Source: Saprospiraceae bacterium | Lineage (GTDB): Bacteria; Bacteroidota; Bacteroidia; Chitinophagales; Saprospiraceae | Direction of reading: 5' to 3' | Assembly: GCA_020631355.1 (NCBI GenBank) | Contig: JAHDHL010000001.1 | Location: 111,616 to 175,615 of the forward strand | DNA: 64,000 nt | Shown: positions 9,547 to 16,836 of the stretch, piece by piece | How the letters are laid out: every line of letters starts with the position of its first letter | Position numbering within the stretch: position 1 is the stretch's first letter | Translations under genes and position numbers: made by a program | The notes under the pieces: generated by a model | Told to the model about the DNA's origin: nothing | Databases searched by the model: none | Seen by the model: only the letters and a program-made list of their open reading frames with translations

Positions 9547-10269
9547 ATGGCTCGAGAGTATACACCACACCGATTCCTATATAAGGCTGCAAAGCAATCC
9601 AAGGAAGAACTGAGTAAAATCAGGAGAAATCACCTTTCTTCCTTCATTCTCATTGTCCTATATGCAGTGGGTATATTCAGTTTGATATTCGAGGTTCACC
9701 CTCAATTCATCTATCTGACACCGCTCAATCTAGTCATATCATTCATTATCGTCCTACTGTCCCATCCTAAATGGGATTTAAGGATAGCGAGTGTTCTACT
9801 CATTTGTTTCCTTACGGGAATGGGGGTTGAAATCTGGGGCGTGGCTACCGGGGATGTATTTGGCGAATATGCCTATGGTGAGGTATTGGGCCCCAAATTA
9901 ATGGGTACACCCTATACGATAGGTTGGAATTGGATGATGTTGGTTTATTGTGTGGGAACCACTGTCCAACAAATAACGGATTGGGAGCTTTCGCCCTTAT
10001 TGAATAGTTTTGTAAAGAGTATTTTGGGTGCATTATTACTAACCAGTCTGGATATCCTGATTGAACCTGTAGCCATCATTCAAGGGTTTTGGTCGTGGAG
10101 TGCTGATGGAAGTATACCGATACAAAATTACATTGCTTGGTTTTTGATTTCATTCTTGTTATTGATGGTATACAACCTAGTTCTGCCACAAATAAAAAAC
10201 AAACCGGCCAAAACCTTGTTGATACTCCAATTCATCTTCTTTTTCCTTTTGGGAATAGAATGGTCCTAA
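9547..10269 (+). CDS. cruF: CruF-type carotenoid 1',2'-hydratase (DUF422 family membrane protein)
   Basis: Integral membrane protein of 240 residues with about seven hydrophobic segments. The family signatures are visible: GVEIWGVATGDVFGEYAYG (about 93-111), IGWNWMM, LDILIEPVAI with GFWSW (about 165-183), and PIQNYIAWFLIS (about 190-201). This is the DUF422/carotenoid biosynthesis family that contains CruF, which hydrates the psi end of gamma-carotene-type molecules. It starts 39 bases after the desaturase and is followed by crtZ after 16 bases, so the three are probably one transcript. An alternative is the related carotenoid synthesis protein of halophilic archaea (CruF homologue), which has the same chemistry. 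Confidence 0.82.
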   Translation: MAREYTPHRFLYKAAKQSKEELSKIRRNHLSSFILIVLYAVGIFSLIFEVHPQFIYLTPLNLVISFIIVLLSHPKWDLRIASVLLICFLTGMGVEIWGVATGDVFGEYAYGEVLGPKLMGTPYTIGWNWMMLVYCVGTTVQQITDWELSPLLNSFVKSILGALLLTSLDILIEPVAIIQGFWSWSADGSIPIQNYIAWFLISFLLLMVYNLVLPQIKNKPAKTLLILQFIFFFLLGIEWS

Positions 10270-10285
10270 ACTTAAACCACTTATT

Positions 10286-10783
10286 ATGGAGATTCTAGGT
10301 TATGCCCTGATTACCTTAGGCACTTTCCTTGGAATGGAATTCGTTGCCTGGTTCGCCCACAAATTCATTATGCATGGTTTGCTATGGATATGGCATGAAG
10401 ACCATCACAAACCACATCTTAAGGATGGCTTTTTCGAAAAGAACGACCTATTCTTTTTAGTTTTTGCCATACCTAGTGCCACTTGTTATATCCTTGGCTC
10501 CGCCACTTCCCATTTCTGGCTGTTCTTCATCGGTGTGGGGATTTCCATTTACGGGTTGGCCTATTTCCTTATCCATGATGTGTATATCCATAGAAGATTC
10601 AAATGGTTCAAGAAACTGGACAACCGGTATTCCAAAGCTATACTTAGGGCACATGGTGCTCATCATGCCGAACAAGGAAAGGAAAATTGTGAATCATTCG
10701 GATTATTGATTGTCAATCCTAAGTTTTTCAAAAAGAGAAGTGAATGGAAAAAACAGGAAAAGAACAACGAAATCTACGCCTAG
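10286..10783 (+). CDS. crtZ: Beta-carotene hydroxylase CrtZ
   Basis: A 165-residue membrane di-iron hydroxylase of the fatty-acid hydroxylase/CrtZ family. All the histidine boxes are present: H25-K-F-I-M-H30, H37-E-D-H-H41, H97-D-V-Y-I-H-R-R and H123-G-A-H-H-A. Four hydrophobic helices surround them. CrtZ adds the 3-hydroxyl to beta rings; on the beta end of a CruF/CrtD-modified gamma-carotene this gives a saproxanthin-type xanthophyll. Size and motif spacing fit bacterial CrtZ. It is the last gene of the carotenoid operon and no terminator follows immediately. Confidence 0.9.
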   Translation: MEILGYALITLGTFLGMEFVAWFAHKFIMHGLLWIWHEDHHKPHLKDGFFEKNDLFFLVFAIPSATCYILGSATSHFWLFFIGVGISIYGLAYFLIHDVYIHRRFKWFKKLDNRYSKAILRAHGAHHAEQGKENCESFGLLIVNPKFFKKRSEWKKQEKNNEIYA

Positions 10784-10965
10784 ATGGCCCAGTCTCAGAA
10801 AGCCCACTAATCCCTAAGTAGGAAAGAAGAAATTTAACATAACAAATTTGGGCTACATACAACTGAATTCCAACAATTTAAAACCTTACAATTGCAATTA
10901 TTTGTGTCACAAATAAATTTTGCAATCCTGAATTGAAAAGAGAATTGAAATATATTTGGAGAGAC

Positions 10966-11090
10966 GATACCCAGTATTTCTCTTTAAATACCAAGTCGTA
11001 AGATAATCAATGGATTTTGTTAAGAACGAAAAGTCCTAGAAACAAAATCAAACGGCATTCTGATTCCCACCAGAATGCCGTTATCATTTC
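10966..11090 (+). ncRNA. Candidate small structured RNA with three hairpins
   Basis: Downstream of a -7-like TATATTTG (10951-10958) come three hairpins in a row. The first pairs ACGA/TCGT outside and GTATTT/AAATAC inside (10964-10999). The second is a 9-bp perfect stem GATTTTGTT/AACAAAATC (11013-11021 with 11041-11049). The third is a 12-bp perfect stem (11051-11082) followed by a T-rich tail. No coding frame covers them. The arrangement of promoter-like box, folded body and terminator hairpin suggests a transcript of about 120 nt. The -33 box is not clear (a TTG at 10933 is only 15 bases away), and I recognise no known RNA family. It could alternatively be the 3' end of a long crt transcript. 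Confidence 0.4.
11051..11082 (+). terminator. Strong hairpin, likely terminator
   Basis: Perfect 12-bp inverted repeat AACGGCATTCTG/CAGAATGCCGTT with an 8-base loop, followed by TATCATTTCTATATTT. It lies 268 bases after crtZ, too far to be an ordinary end for that operon unless the gap is transcribed. Confidence 0.65.
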
Positions 11091-11374
11091 TATATTTCCC
11101 ATATCCTTTCAGTTACAATGAGCCTATTATGTAGCAGCATATCATCTGGCCCAATACTATCCTTATTCCAAAGTAAATCCCTTTCAGATTAGCTTCAATA
11201 TCCTAGGCTCTCCTCCAATCTTCAAAAATTCATTGGATCGTATTTTAATTCCATTATAATGATGGGGAAGTGGGGCTGTATTCAGGTTTTTTGTAGAAAT
11301 TTGCAGTAAACATTCCTGGATAACAATTGCCTATTGTGCAATGTTATATTCCTTTCGGATATAAAATCGAACTC

Positions 11375-11857
11375 GTGAAGTATAGAAGACTCAGCATAGA
11401 TGAATTGAAAGAATTGGAATCAGAATTCGTGAGATTCCTGGCCTCTAATTCCGTGACAGCAGATGATTGGGTTGGTATAAAGGAAAAAACTCCCGAAAAA
11501 GCGGAGCAACTCATGGATATGTTCAGTGATATTGTCTTTGAGAAGATTCTGGAAAAGGTAGATTACCTCGAACACAAACGCAAAGGAGACCTTAGGGTCT
11601 ACAAGTTCCTTGATGACCACATCAAGATGGTGGGTATGTATGTAGAGGGAGAAACAACACTTGATTTTACCAAGAACGAATCTCCGGAAGTAATGATGCA
11701 ACAATTGCGTCAGTCAGGTGGTAATGTCAAGATGTTTACCGGAGAAAAGAAATACAAGAAGACCAAGGAAATGGAAATTTTCCTAATCATGGAGGAGGGT
11801 GCCCTTATCTCCAAGGACCCAACACTGTTTGATACCTTATCCGCTCTCAAGGGTTAG
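11375..11857 (+). CDS. Conserved Bacteroidota protein of unknown function (DUF6495-like)
   Basis: Soluble acidic protein of about 160 residues, read from a GTG start at 11375 (VKYRRLSIDELKELE). An ATG 48 bases upstream is in frame, but its 16 extra residues look like leader sequence, and homologues as I recall them begin with MKYRRL. The start LSIDELKELESEFVRFLASN is followed by VTADDWVGIKEKTPEKAEQLMD, and the end is rich in Lys and Met. I recall this pattern from Bacteroidota proteins filed as DUF6495; no function is established. No signal peptide, membrane segment or catalytic motif is seen. It converges on the DUF3467 gene across a hairpin. Confidence 0.7.
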   Translation: MKYRRLSIDELKELESEFVRFLASNSVTADDWVGIKEKTPEKAEQLMDMFSDIVFEKILEKVDYLEHKRKGDLRVYKFLDDHIKMVGMYVEGETTLDFTKNESPEVMMQQLRQSGGNVKMFTGEKKYKKTKEMEIFLIMEEGALISKDPTLFDTLSALKG

Positions 11858-11859
11858 GA

Positions 11860-11916
11860 TATACCCTCTCCGAATTCTAACATCAGGACTTCCTCAGTGA
11901 ATCCGGAGTGGGTATA
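11860..11916. terminator. Long imperfect hairpin between convergent genes
   Basis: Arms at 11861-11877 and 11899-11915 (ATACCC-CTCCG-ATTC type) pair over 15 of 17 positions. The 21-base loop can itself form AGGA/TCCT. It fills the gap between two convergent stop codons and so may end both transcripts, although no T tract is present. Confidence 0.5.
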
Positions 11917-11923
11917 AGATATA

Positions 11924-12241
11924 CTAAGCCTGTGCAGGAGGCGTATTGAAATTCATTGGAGGTGTATGTGGCGGATCAATATCATTGATGGGGCCATTCT
12001 GTGATTCGAACTTCTTCACATTATCAATCAAGGCCCTCATCAGCCGCTTGGCATGTTGTGGGGTAAGTATGATTCTGCTCTTTACCTTAGCCTTGGGAAC
12101 ATTCGGTACCATTCTAATGAAATCCACAATGAACTCTGCATGCGAATGTGAAATCACTGCCAGGTTGGCGTATGTGCCCTCTGCAACATCATCCGGTAAT
12201 TCTATACTAATTTGGTTGCCTTTATCTTCCTTCATATCCAA
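11924..12241 (-). CDS. DUF3467 family protein
   Basis: Small 105-residue cytoplasmic protein with the DUF3467 pattern: ISIELPDDVAEGTYANLAVISHSHAEFIVDFIRMVP, then ILTPQHAKRLMRALIDNVKKFE, and a Pro/Asn-rich tail. The family is widespread in bacteria and archaea, often near transcription or translation genes, and its function is unknown. The segment SHSHAEFIVDF is its most conserved part. It is transcribed alone and faces the DUF6495-like gene. Confidence 0.85.
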   Translation of the reverse strand: MDMKEDKGNQISIELPDDVAEGTYANLAVISHSHAEFIVDFIRMVPNVPKAKVKSRIILTPQHAKRLMRALIDNVKKFESQNGPINDIDPPHTPPMNFNTPPAQA

Positions 12242-12352
12242 TTCGTTTAAATTTGGTGTAAGTTACGAAGTATCCCACAATGATGGAATTCTTTCCTATC
12301 ATACGGGGTTACATTATCATTAGTCGAACTGAAATCATTAGTATAGAATCAT

Positions 12353-13162
12353 ATGAGCCAGCAAAATAAGTACTTTGAAGCCAACAAGGCATTGTGGAAT
12401 GCCAAGACACCCCTCCATCTCCAATCTGATTTTTATGAATTGGATGCCTTTAAGAAAGGGAAGAATGTCCTAAGGGAAATCGAACTGGAAGGCATGGGGG
12501 ACGTCAAGGGGAAATCCATTCTTCATCTGCAATGCCATTTCGGTCAGGATACATTATGTTGGTCGAGAATGGGTGCATCTTGTACCGGTGTCGATTTTTC
12601 TGACAAGGCTATTGAAACGGCTCGTTCGCTTAATGATGAACTAGGATTGGACGCCCAATTCATCTCCGCCAATATTTATGACCTACCTGACATACTTGAC
12701 CAACAATTCGATATCGTCTACACATCCTATGGAGTCCTGTGTTGGTTGCCTGACCTCAAGCAATGGGGAGAACTCATCAATAAGTACCTGAAGCCCGGCG
12801 GAATGTTCTATATCGCCGAATTCCATCCATCCCTTTATATTTTCGAGTGGGATAATTATACCATTGCCTATAATTATTTCCATCAACAAGAACCCGACCA
12901 CGAGCTGACGGATGGGACTTATGCAGACCAAAACGCACTCATTCAAATGGATGAATATTTCTGGTCCCATTCCATGGAGGAGATTATCATGAGCTTGCTG
13001 AACCAGGGATTGGTGTTGGAGTCGCTCAGAGAATTCCCCTGGAGTCCTTACCCTTGTTTCCCTAATGTGGAAAAGATTGGGGATTACCGCTGGAGGTTTA
13101 CTGGTGTGGAAAAGGAGATTCCCTATGCTTTCTCAATGAAAATGAATAAACCTAATCAGTAG
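12353..13162 (+). CDS. Class I SAM-dependent methyltransferase
   Basis: A 269-residue Rossmann-fold methyltransferase. The SAM-binding motif I is KSILHLQCHFGQDTLCWSRMG (about residues 60-80), with Cys and His in place of the usual DxGxG glycines, as seen in a Bacteroidota/Firmicutes subfamily. Motif II is TGVDFSDKAIETARSL and the motif following it is FDIVYTSYGVLCWLPDL. The post-motif region has PGGMFYIAEFHP. The substrate cannot be deduced and no biosynthetic partner is adjacent. Its last 11 bases overlap the end of the convergent SRPBCC gene. Confidence 0.82.
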   Translation: MSQQNKYFEANKALWNAKTPLHLQSDFYELDAFKKGKNVLREIELEGMGDVKGKSILHLQCHFGQDTLCWSRMGASCTGVDFSDKAIETARSLNDELGLDAQFISANIYDLPDILDQQFDIVYTSYGVLCWLPDLKQWGELINKYLKPGGMFYIAEFHPSLYIFEWDNYTIAYNYFHQQEPDHELTDGTYADQNALIQMDEYFWSHSMEEIIMSLLNQGLVLESLREFPWSPYPCFPNVEKIGDYRWRFTGVEKEIPYAFSMKMNKPNQ

Positions 13163-13559
13163 CCTCTGCCTTTTCCTTGATTTGGATTATTGCAGCATCC
13201 AAAGCGGGCTGCATATCCAAATCCTTGATTTCATCGATGGTAATGACCTTATCCTGTTCGAAGATAAGTGTCGTTCCGTCCGAATCCTCTACTACGCGCT
13301 GGACCAAGGTTCCTTTCATACAGACATGTCTGACCAAGGTAGACCTAACCGTTAGATTGGGTTCATCCAAGGCAATCAGTTCCACCACATCATCCGTTTC
13401 CGTATAGATGGTTCGTACATATTCATGCTCATTCCTTTCTTTCCATTCGAATTCAATGACTCCGGGAATATATTGGTCAGGATGGAAAATCTTATCCAAT
13501 AGGATTTCCCATACCCGTTCCTTGGAGGCCTGAATGGTTACTGAAGCTGTTGTAGGCAT
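13152..13559 (-). CDS. SRPBCC/START-like domain protein (AtaL-type)
   Basis: A 135-residue single-domain protein beginning TTASVTIQASKERVWEILLDKIFHPDQYIPGV, the first strand and helices of the SRPBCC hydrophobic-cavity fold. The alternating strands EYVRTIYTETDDVVELIAL and TLIFEQDKVITID and a long C-terminal helix complete it. It resembles the AtaL-like/DUF1857 branch. The ligand is unknown. The gene overlaps the convergent methyltransferase gene by 11 bases, so the two transcripts must be antisense at their ends. Confidence 0.72.
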   Translation of the reverse strand: MPTTASVTIQASKERVWEILLDKIFHPDQYIPGVIEFEWKERNEHEYVRTIYTETDDVVELIALDEPNLTVRSTLVRHVCMKGTLVQRVVEDSDGTTLIFEQDKVITIDEIKDLDMQPALDAAIIQIKEKAEATD

Positions 13560-13580
13560 AATGGTAGGATATCTTTGAAT

Positions 13581-13610
13581 GAAAAAACCGACTATCGAAT
13601 GATAGCCGGT
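13581..13610 (-). terminator. Terminator of the rpsF-rpsR-rplI operon
   Basis: On the minus strand ACCGGCTATC/GATAGTCGGT forms a 10-bp stem with one G-U pair and an ATTC loop, followed by TTTTTT. It lies 80 bases after the rplI stop codon. Confidence 0.72.
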
Positions 13611-13689
13611 CCTTTGTATTGCATAGTGGGTGAATACACCCTTCTTTAAAACGGATACCGAAGCATCCTATTTCTTCAACCTGTAAGGA

Positions 13690-14136
13690 TTACTCAGCAA
13701 CCACCTCGAAATTGATGGTAGCCTCAACCTCCTTGTGCAAATTGGCAGTAGCAGAATAAGTACCTAGGTTCTTCACTTCTTCTGTCATAGTGATAGTCCT
13801 ACGTTCTACATCCAAGTTCAATTGCTCCTTGATAGCCTGAACCAACTGAATGCTGGTTACACTACCAAAGATTTTACCACTTGTACCTGCTTTAGCACCA
13901 ATTTTCAAAACAGCTCCGCTCAATGTCTCAGCCATAGCCTTGAACTCGTCTACTCTCTTGGCCATTTCTTCCTCCAATTTAGCAACGATTTCATCACGCT
14001 TAGCACGGTTATCAACATTGGCGATAACAGCCATTTTTTGTGGGATCAAATAATTACGACCAAAACCATTCTTAACGGTAACGATGTCGTACTTATATCC
14101 CAAGTTATCTACATCTTTTAATAATATAATGTCCAT
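13690..14136 (-). CDS. rplI: 50S ribosomal protein bL9
   Basis: A 148-residue ribosomal protein bL9. The N-terminal domain MDIILLKDVDNLGYKYDIVTVKNGFGRNYLIPQKMA carries the classic L9 signature. It continues into the long connecting helix (about 45-75) and a C-terminal RNA-binding domain (KAGTSGKIFGSVTS). Length is typical. It is the third gene of the rpsF-rpsR-rplI operon, 33 bases after rpsR, with a terminator behind it. Confidence 0.97.
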   Translation of the reverse strand: MDIILLKDVDNLGYKYDIVTVKNGFGRNYLIPQKMAVIANVDNRAKRDEIVAKLEEEMAKRVDEFKAMAETLSGAVLKIGAKAGTSGKIFGSVTSIQLVQAIKEQLNLDVERRTITMTEEVKNLGTYSATANLHKEVEATINFEVVAE

Positions 14137-14169
14137 TTCAAAGGAAATTTAAATGTATTCGACCATAAA

Positions 14170-14436
14170 TTATTTCAACAAGTCCGTTACATAAGGCAGG
14201 ATAGCCAAATGACGGGCACGCTTGACAGCAGTTGCTATACGACGTTGGTACTTCAAGGAGTTACCAGTGATACGACGAGGAAGAATCTTTCCTTGTTCGT
14301 TCACGAACTGCTTCAAGAAGTCAGGATCCTTATAGTCAATATACTTGATGCCATACTTGCGGAAACGGCAGTACTTCTTGCGCTTGTTTCCAATATTCGG
14401 GTTACTGAGGAATTTGATATCGTCTCTAGATGCCAT
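14170..14436 (-). CDS. rpsR: 30S ribosomal protein bS18
   Basis: An 88-residue ribosomal protein bS18. It shows [25 protein letters not shown], then the universal core [36 protein letters not shown]. bS18 pairs with bS6 on the small-subunit platform, and the genes are adjacent here with 34 bases between them. The single Cys near the N terminus is the usual first Cys of the family. Confidence 0.97.
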   Translation of the reverse strand: MASRDDIKFLSNPNIGNKRKKYCRFRKYGIKYIDYKDPDFLKQFVNEQGKILPRRITGNSLKYQRRIATAVKRARHLAILPYVTDLLK

Positions 14437-14470
14437 TTTCTCTTTCTTTTAATAGGTGAATGAATAGGGA

Positions 14471-14908
14471 TTAAGCGCCTGCTTTTTTCTCAGCAGATGA
14501 CTTTGGCTTGGAATCGGATCTCCTGTTGGATCTCCTAGAATCATTGGATTTCTTTTCCTCCTTCTTCTTCACCTTGCCAATCTTTCCGTTACGCTTGTCT
14601 TCGTTGTACTTGATTCCGTACTTCTCCAACTTCACGGCTAGGAAACGTATTATTCTTTCATCACGACGGAAAGACAATTCCATCTTGTCGATAATACTAC
14701 CATCCTTTGGTTGGAATTCGATGCAGTAATACACACCTGTATTACGCTTGTTGATAGGGTATGCCAACTGGCGTAGACCCATTTCATCAATGTTGACAAT
14801 CGTTGCACCCGCATCTTTCAAAAGATCGGCATAGGCATTGACTGTCGCTTTCGCCTCATCGCCCGACAGCACTGGATCGACGATGAAGGTCACTTCATAC
14901 TGACGCAT
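14471..14908 (-). CDS. rpsF: 30S ribosomal protein bS6
   Basis: Ribosomal protein bS6 of 145 residues. The N terminus MRQYEVTFIVDPVLSGDEAK and the core MGLRQLAYPINKRNTGVYYCIEFQ are diagnostic. Residues 108-145 form a basic Lys/Arg/Ser-rich tail ending in SSAEKKAGA, a disordered extension longer than in the Escherichia coli protein but common in Bacteroidota. First gene of the operon; both promoter elements lie 80-110 bases upstream. Confidence 0.97.
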   Translation of the reverse strand: MRQYEVTFIVDPVLSGDEAKATVNAYADLLKDAGATIVNIDEMGLRQLAYPINKRNTGVYYCIEFQPKDGSIIDKMELSFRRDERIIRFLAVKLEKYGIKYNEDKRNGKIGKVKKKEEKKSNDSRRSNRRSDSKPKSSAEKKAGA

Positions 14909-14987
14909 AAGCTATTAAAGTATTTAGTGAATTACAAAGAGATTGCAAAACAACCTCTAAATTCGTTATAAAATTAAGAAACGGCTG

Positions 14988-15019
14988 CAAAGGTAAGACA
15001 TTAGGTTCATTCAAACAAA
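14988..15019 (-). promoter_or_regulatory. Promoter of rpsF operon
   Basis: Minus-strand -7 box TACCTTTG (14988-14995), followed by CAG, with TTTG at 15016-15019 twenty bases upstream and a second TTTG directly before that. This is the expected Bacteroidota -33/-7 arrangement and gives a leader of about 75 bases. Confidence 0.65.
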
Positions 15020-15149
15020 TTTATCATTCAATTGATTCTCAATGATTTTATATGGCAGAATGCACACCATTCCGCATTTGTCATCATTGCCACATTATGG
15101 ATGGACAATCTTAAGTATATTCGCCCTAGTATTATAAGAAAACAGATAG

Positions 15150-16178
15150 ATGGTATATCGGAGCAAAGCACCTTTGAGAATCGGACTAGCAGGAGGCGGA
15201 ACAGATGTGAGTCCATTTTCCGAATTGTATGGCGGTGCCATCCTGAATGCCACCATCGACCTTTTCGCCAATGCATCCTTGACGCCAAGGAGTGATGGAA
15301 AAATCATCATTCATGCCATTGACAAGGGGATTCGTCTGGAATTCGAGGCAAATGCTCCCATCACTGACTTGTCACAGCTTCCTCTACAGATTGGCATTTA
15401 TAATAGAATATTCAAGGATTATGCTGGCATCTCCCAAGGGTTCGAACTGATTACCTACATTGACGTCCCATCTGGTTCAGGTCTGGGCACCTCCTCCACT
15501 TTGGTCGTAGCCATCTTGGGGGTATTCGCCGAATGGCTAAGGCTGCCCTTAGGGGAATATGATATTGCGCAATTGGCCTATAGTATCGAACGGGAAGACC
15601 TCGGTATGGCCGGAGGGAAACAAGACCAATATGCCGCTACATTCGGTGGTGTCAATTTCATGGAATTCGGGAAGAACGGGAATGTGATTGTCAATCCCTT
15701 ACGCATCAAGGATGATATCATGAGGGAACTGGAATTTCATCTGCTATTATTCTACACACAACTCAATCGGGAATCCTCTAAAATCATTGAGGAGCAAAAA
15801 AATAATTTTTCCAACAAGGAATCTAGTTCCATACAGGCTTCCCTCAATCTCAAGGAACAAGCCTATAGACTGAAAGAGGCATTGCTCAAAAAAGAAATCT
15901 CCAAGGTCGGCCCTATTTTGGATTTTGGCTGGCAGAATAAGAAGCAACTCGCTAATAATATCACGAATCCCGTCATAGAGGACATCTATGAGACGGCCAT
16001 CGGAGCAGGAGCCTCCGGGGGTAAAATCTCAGGAGCCGGTGGCGGTGGATTCCTGATTTTCTATTGCCCCGGAAATACCCGTTTTGATGTTTCAAGGGCA
16101 ATGGAGGAAAAAGGAGTACTTTTGCAGCGGTATCATTTTTTTGAAAAGGGATTGGCCACATGGATAAGTTATCATTAA
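15150..16178 (+). CDS. hddA: GHMP-family sugar kinase, D-glycero-D-manno-heptose 7-phosphate kinase (HddA-like)
   Basis: GHMP kinase of 342 residues. It has KAPLRIGLAGGGTDVSPFSELYGG at the N terminus, the ATP loop DVPSGSGLGTSSTLVVA (about 108-124) and the C-terminal motif GGKISGAGGGGFLIF (about 290-304). KQDQYAATFGG near 153 is the substrate-side motif of heptose/fucose kinases. The gene overlaps gmhA by 19 bases. GmhA makes D-glycero-D-manno-heptose 7-phosphate, which fits a role adding the 1-phosphate for nucleotide-heptose synthesis for LPS or surface glycan. GHMP members make the alpha anomer (GDP-heptose route). An L-fucose-type substrate is less likely given gmhA. Confidence 0.8.
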   Translation: MVYRSKAPLRIGLAGGGTDVSPFSELYGGAILNATIDLFANASLTPRSDGKIIIHAIDKGIRLEFEANAPITDLSQLPLQIGIYNRIFKDYAGISQGFELITYIDVPSGSGLGTSSTLVVAILGVFAEWLRLPLGEYDIAQLAYSIEREDLGMAGGKQDQYAATFGGVNFMEFGKNGNVIVNPLRIKDDIMRELEFHLLLFYTQLNRESSKIIEEQKNNFSNKESSSIQASLNLKEQAYRLKEALLKKEISKVGPILDFGWQNKKQLANNITNPVIEDIYETAIGAGASGGKISGAGGGGFLIFYCPGNTRFDVSRAMEEKGVLLQRYHFFEKGLATWISYH

Positions 16179-16747
16179 TCAGACACAACATTCAGGAATC
16201 CATTCGACTCAAGCAGTTCTTGCATGAGGACAAGGATTCCCATCTGAAGATGGAACAAGTTTCCCAACTGCTAGTCGATTGTTTCAGAAATGGGGGCAAG
16301 GTCCTTTTTTGCGGTAATGGAGGAAGTGCGGCAGATGCCCAACATATCGCAGCCGAACTATCCGGCAGGCTTTACTATGACAGGCCTCCCCTGAATGCCG
16401 AAGCCTTGCATGTCAATACTTCCTACCTGACCGCCGTGGCCAATGATTACTCCTATGACCAAATTTATGCCCGCCTGATAGAAGGAAAAGGCAGGAAAGG
16501 TGATATTCTTGTTGGATTATCCACTTCCGGAAACTCCCCCAATGTGGTACTGGCATTGGCTAAAGCCAAGGAATCAGGATTACGTACCATTGGACTAACG
16601 GGAAAAGGTGGAGGTAAAATGGACGCGCTTTGTGATGTATTATTCACCATTCCCTCAAAGGATACCCCAAGAATACAGGAATGCCATATGCTGATTGGTC
16701 ATACCCTTTGCCACTTGGTGGAATCGGAGCTGTTTCCTAGGGAGTAG
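16160..16747 (+). CDS. gmhA: Phosphoheptose isomerase GmhA
   Basis: SIS-domain sugar isomerase of 195 residues converting sedoheptulose 7-phosphate to heptose 7-phosphate. It has the phosphate-binding loop FCGNGGSAADAQHIAAEL (about 52-69), the GLSTSGNSPNV loop (about 115-125), and HMLIGHTLCHLVE at the C terminus, where the conserved His and Glu residues take part in zinc binding and catalysis. Length is normal. The 19-base overlap with the upstream kinase points to translational coupling. A bidirectional terminator follows 30 bases later. Confidence 0.93.
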   Translation: MDKLSLIRHNIQESIRLKQFLHEDKDSHLKMEQVSQLLVDCFRNGGKVLFCGNGGSAADAQHIAAELSGRLYYDRPPLNAEALHVNTSYLTAVANDYSYDQIYARLIEGKGRKGDILVGLSTSGNSPNVVLALAKAKESGLRTIGLTGKGGGKMDALCDVLFTIPSKDTPRIQECHMLIGHTLCHLVESELFPRE

Positions 16748-16777
16748 ACACAATCGAACATTCATTCTCCTACAAAA

Positions 16778-16812
16778 AATGGTAATGACAGCACCAAGCC
16801 GTCATTACCATT
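16778..16812. terminator. Bidirectional terminator between gmhA and the FKBP genes
   Basis: Perfect 12-bp stem AATGGTAATGAC/GTCATTACCATT with an 11-base loop. An A6 run on the left gives a T run for the minus strand. It serves both convergent transcripts. Confidence 0.8.
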
Positions 16813-16836
16813 CCACATTCCTGAAAAAGAATCATT

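Larger units (their letters stand above)
10784..11374. other. 590-base intergenic region without a gene
   Basis: No credible reading frame on either strand. The first about 165 bases are AT-rich and featureless to me. From 10951 the gap holds a -7 box and three successive hairpins (see the ncRNA entry). The stretch 11091-11374 is ordinary AT-rich leader sequence before the next gene. Confidence 0.6.

Noticed and set aside
11327-11374. Upstream ATG of the DUF6495-like gene
   Set aside because: The extra 16 residues do not resemble the family start; the GTG at 11375 opens with the expected KYRRL.
15028-15310. Several 70-87-codon frames around the start of the heptose kinase gene
   Set aside because: They are antisense or out-of-frame shadows over the true gene and the rpsF promoter.
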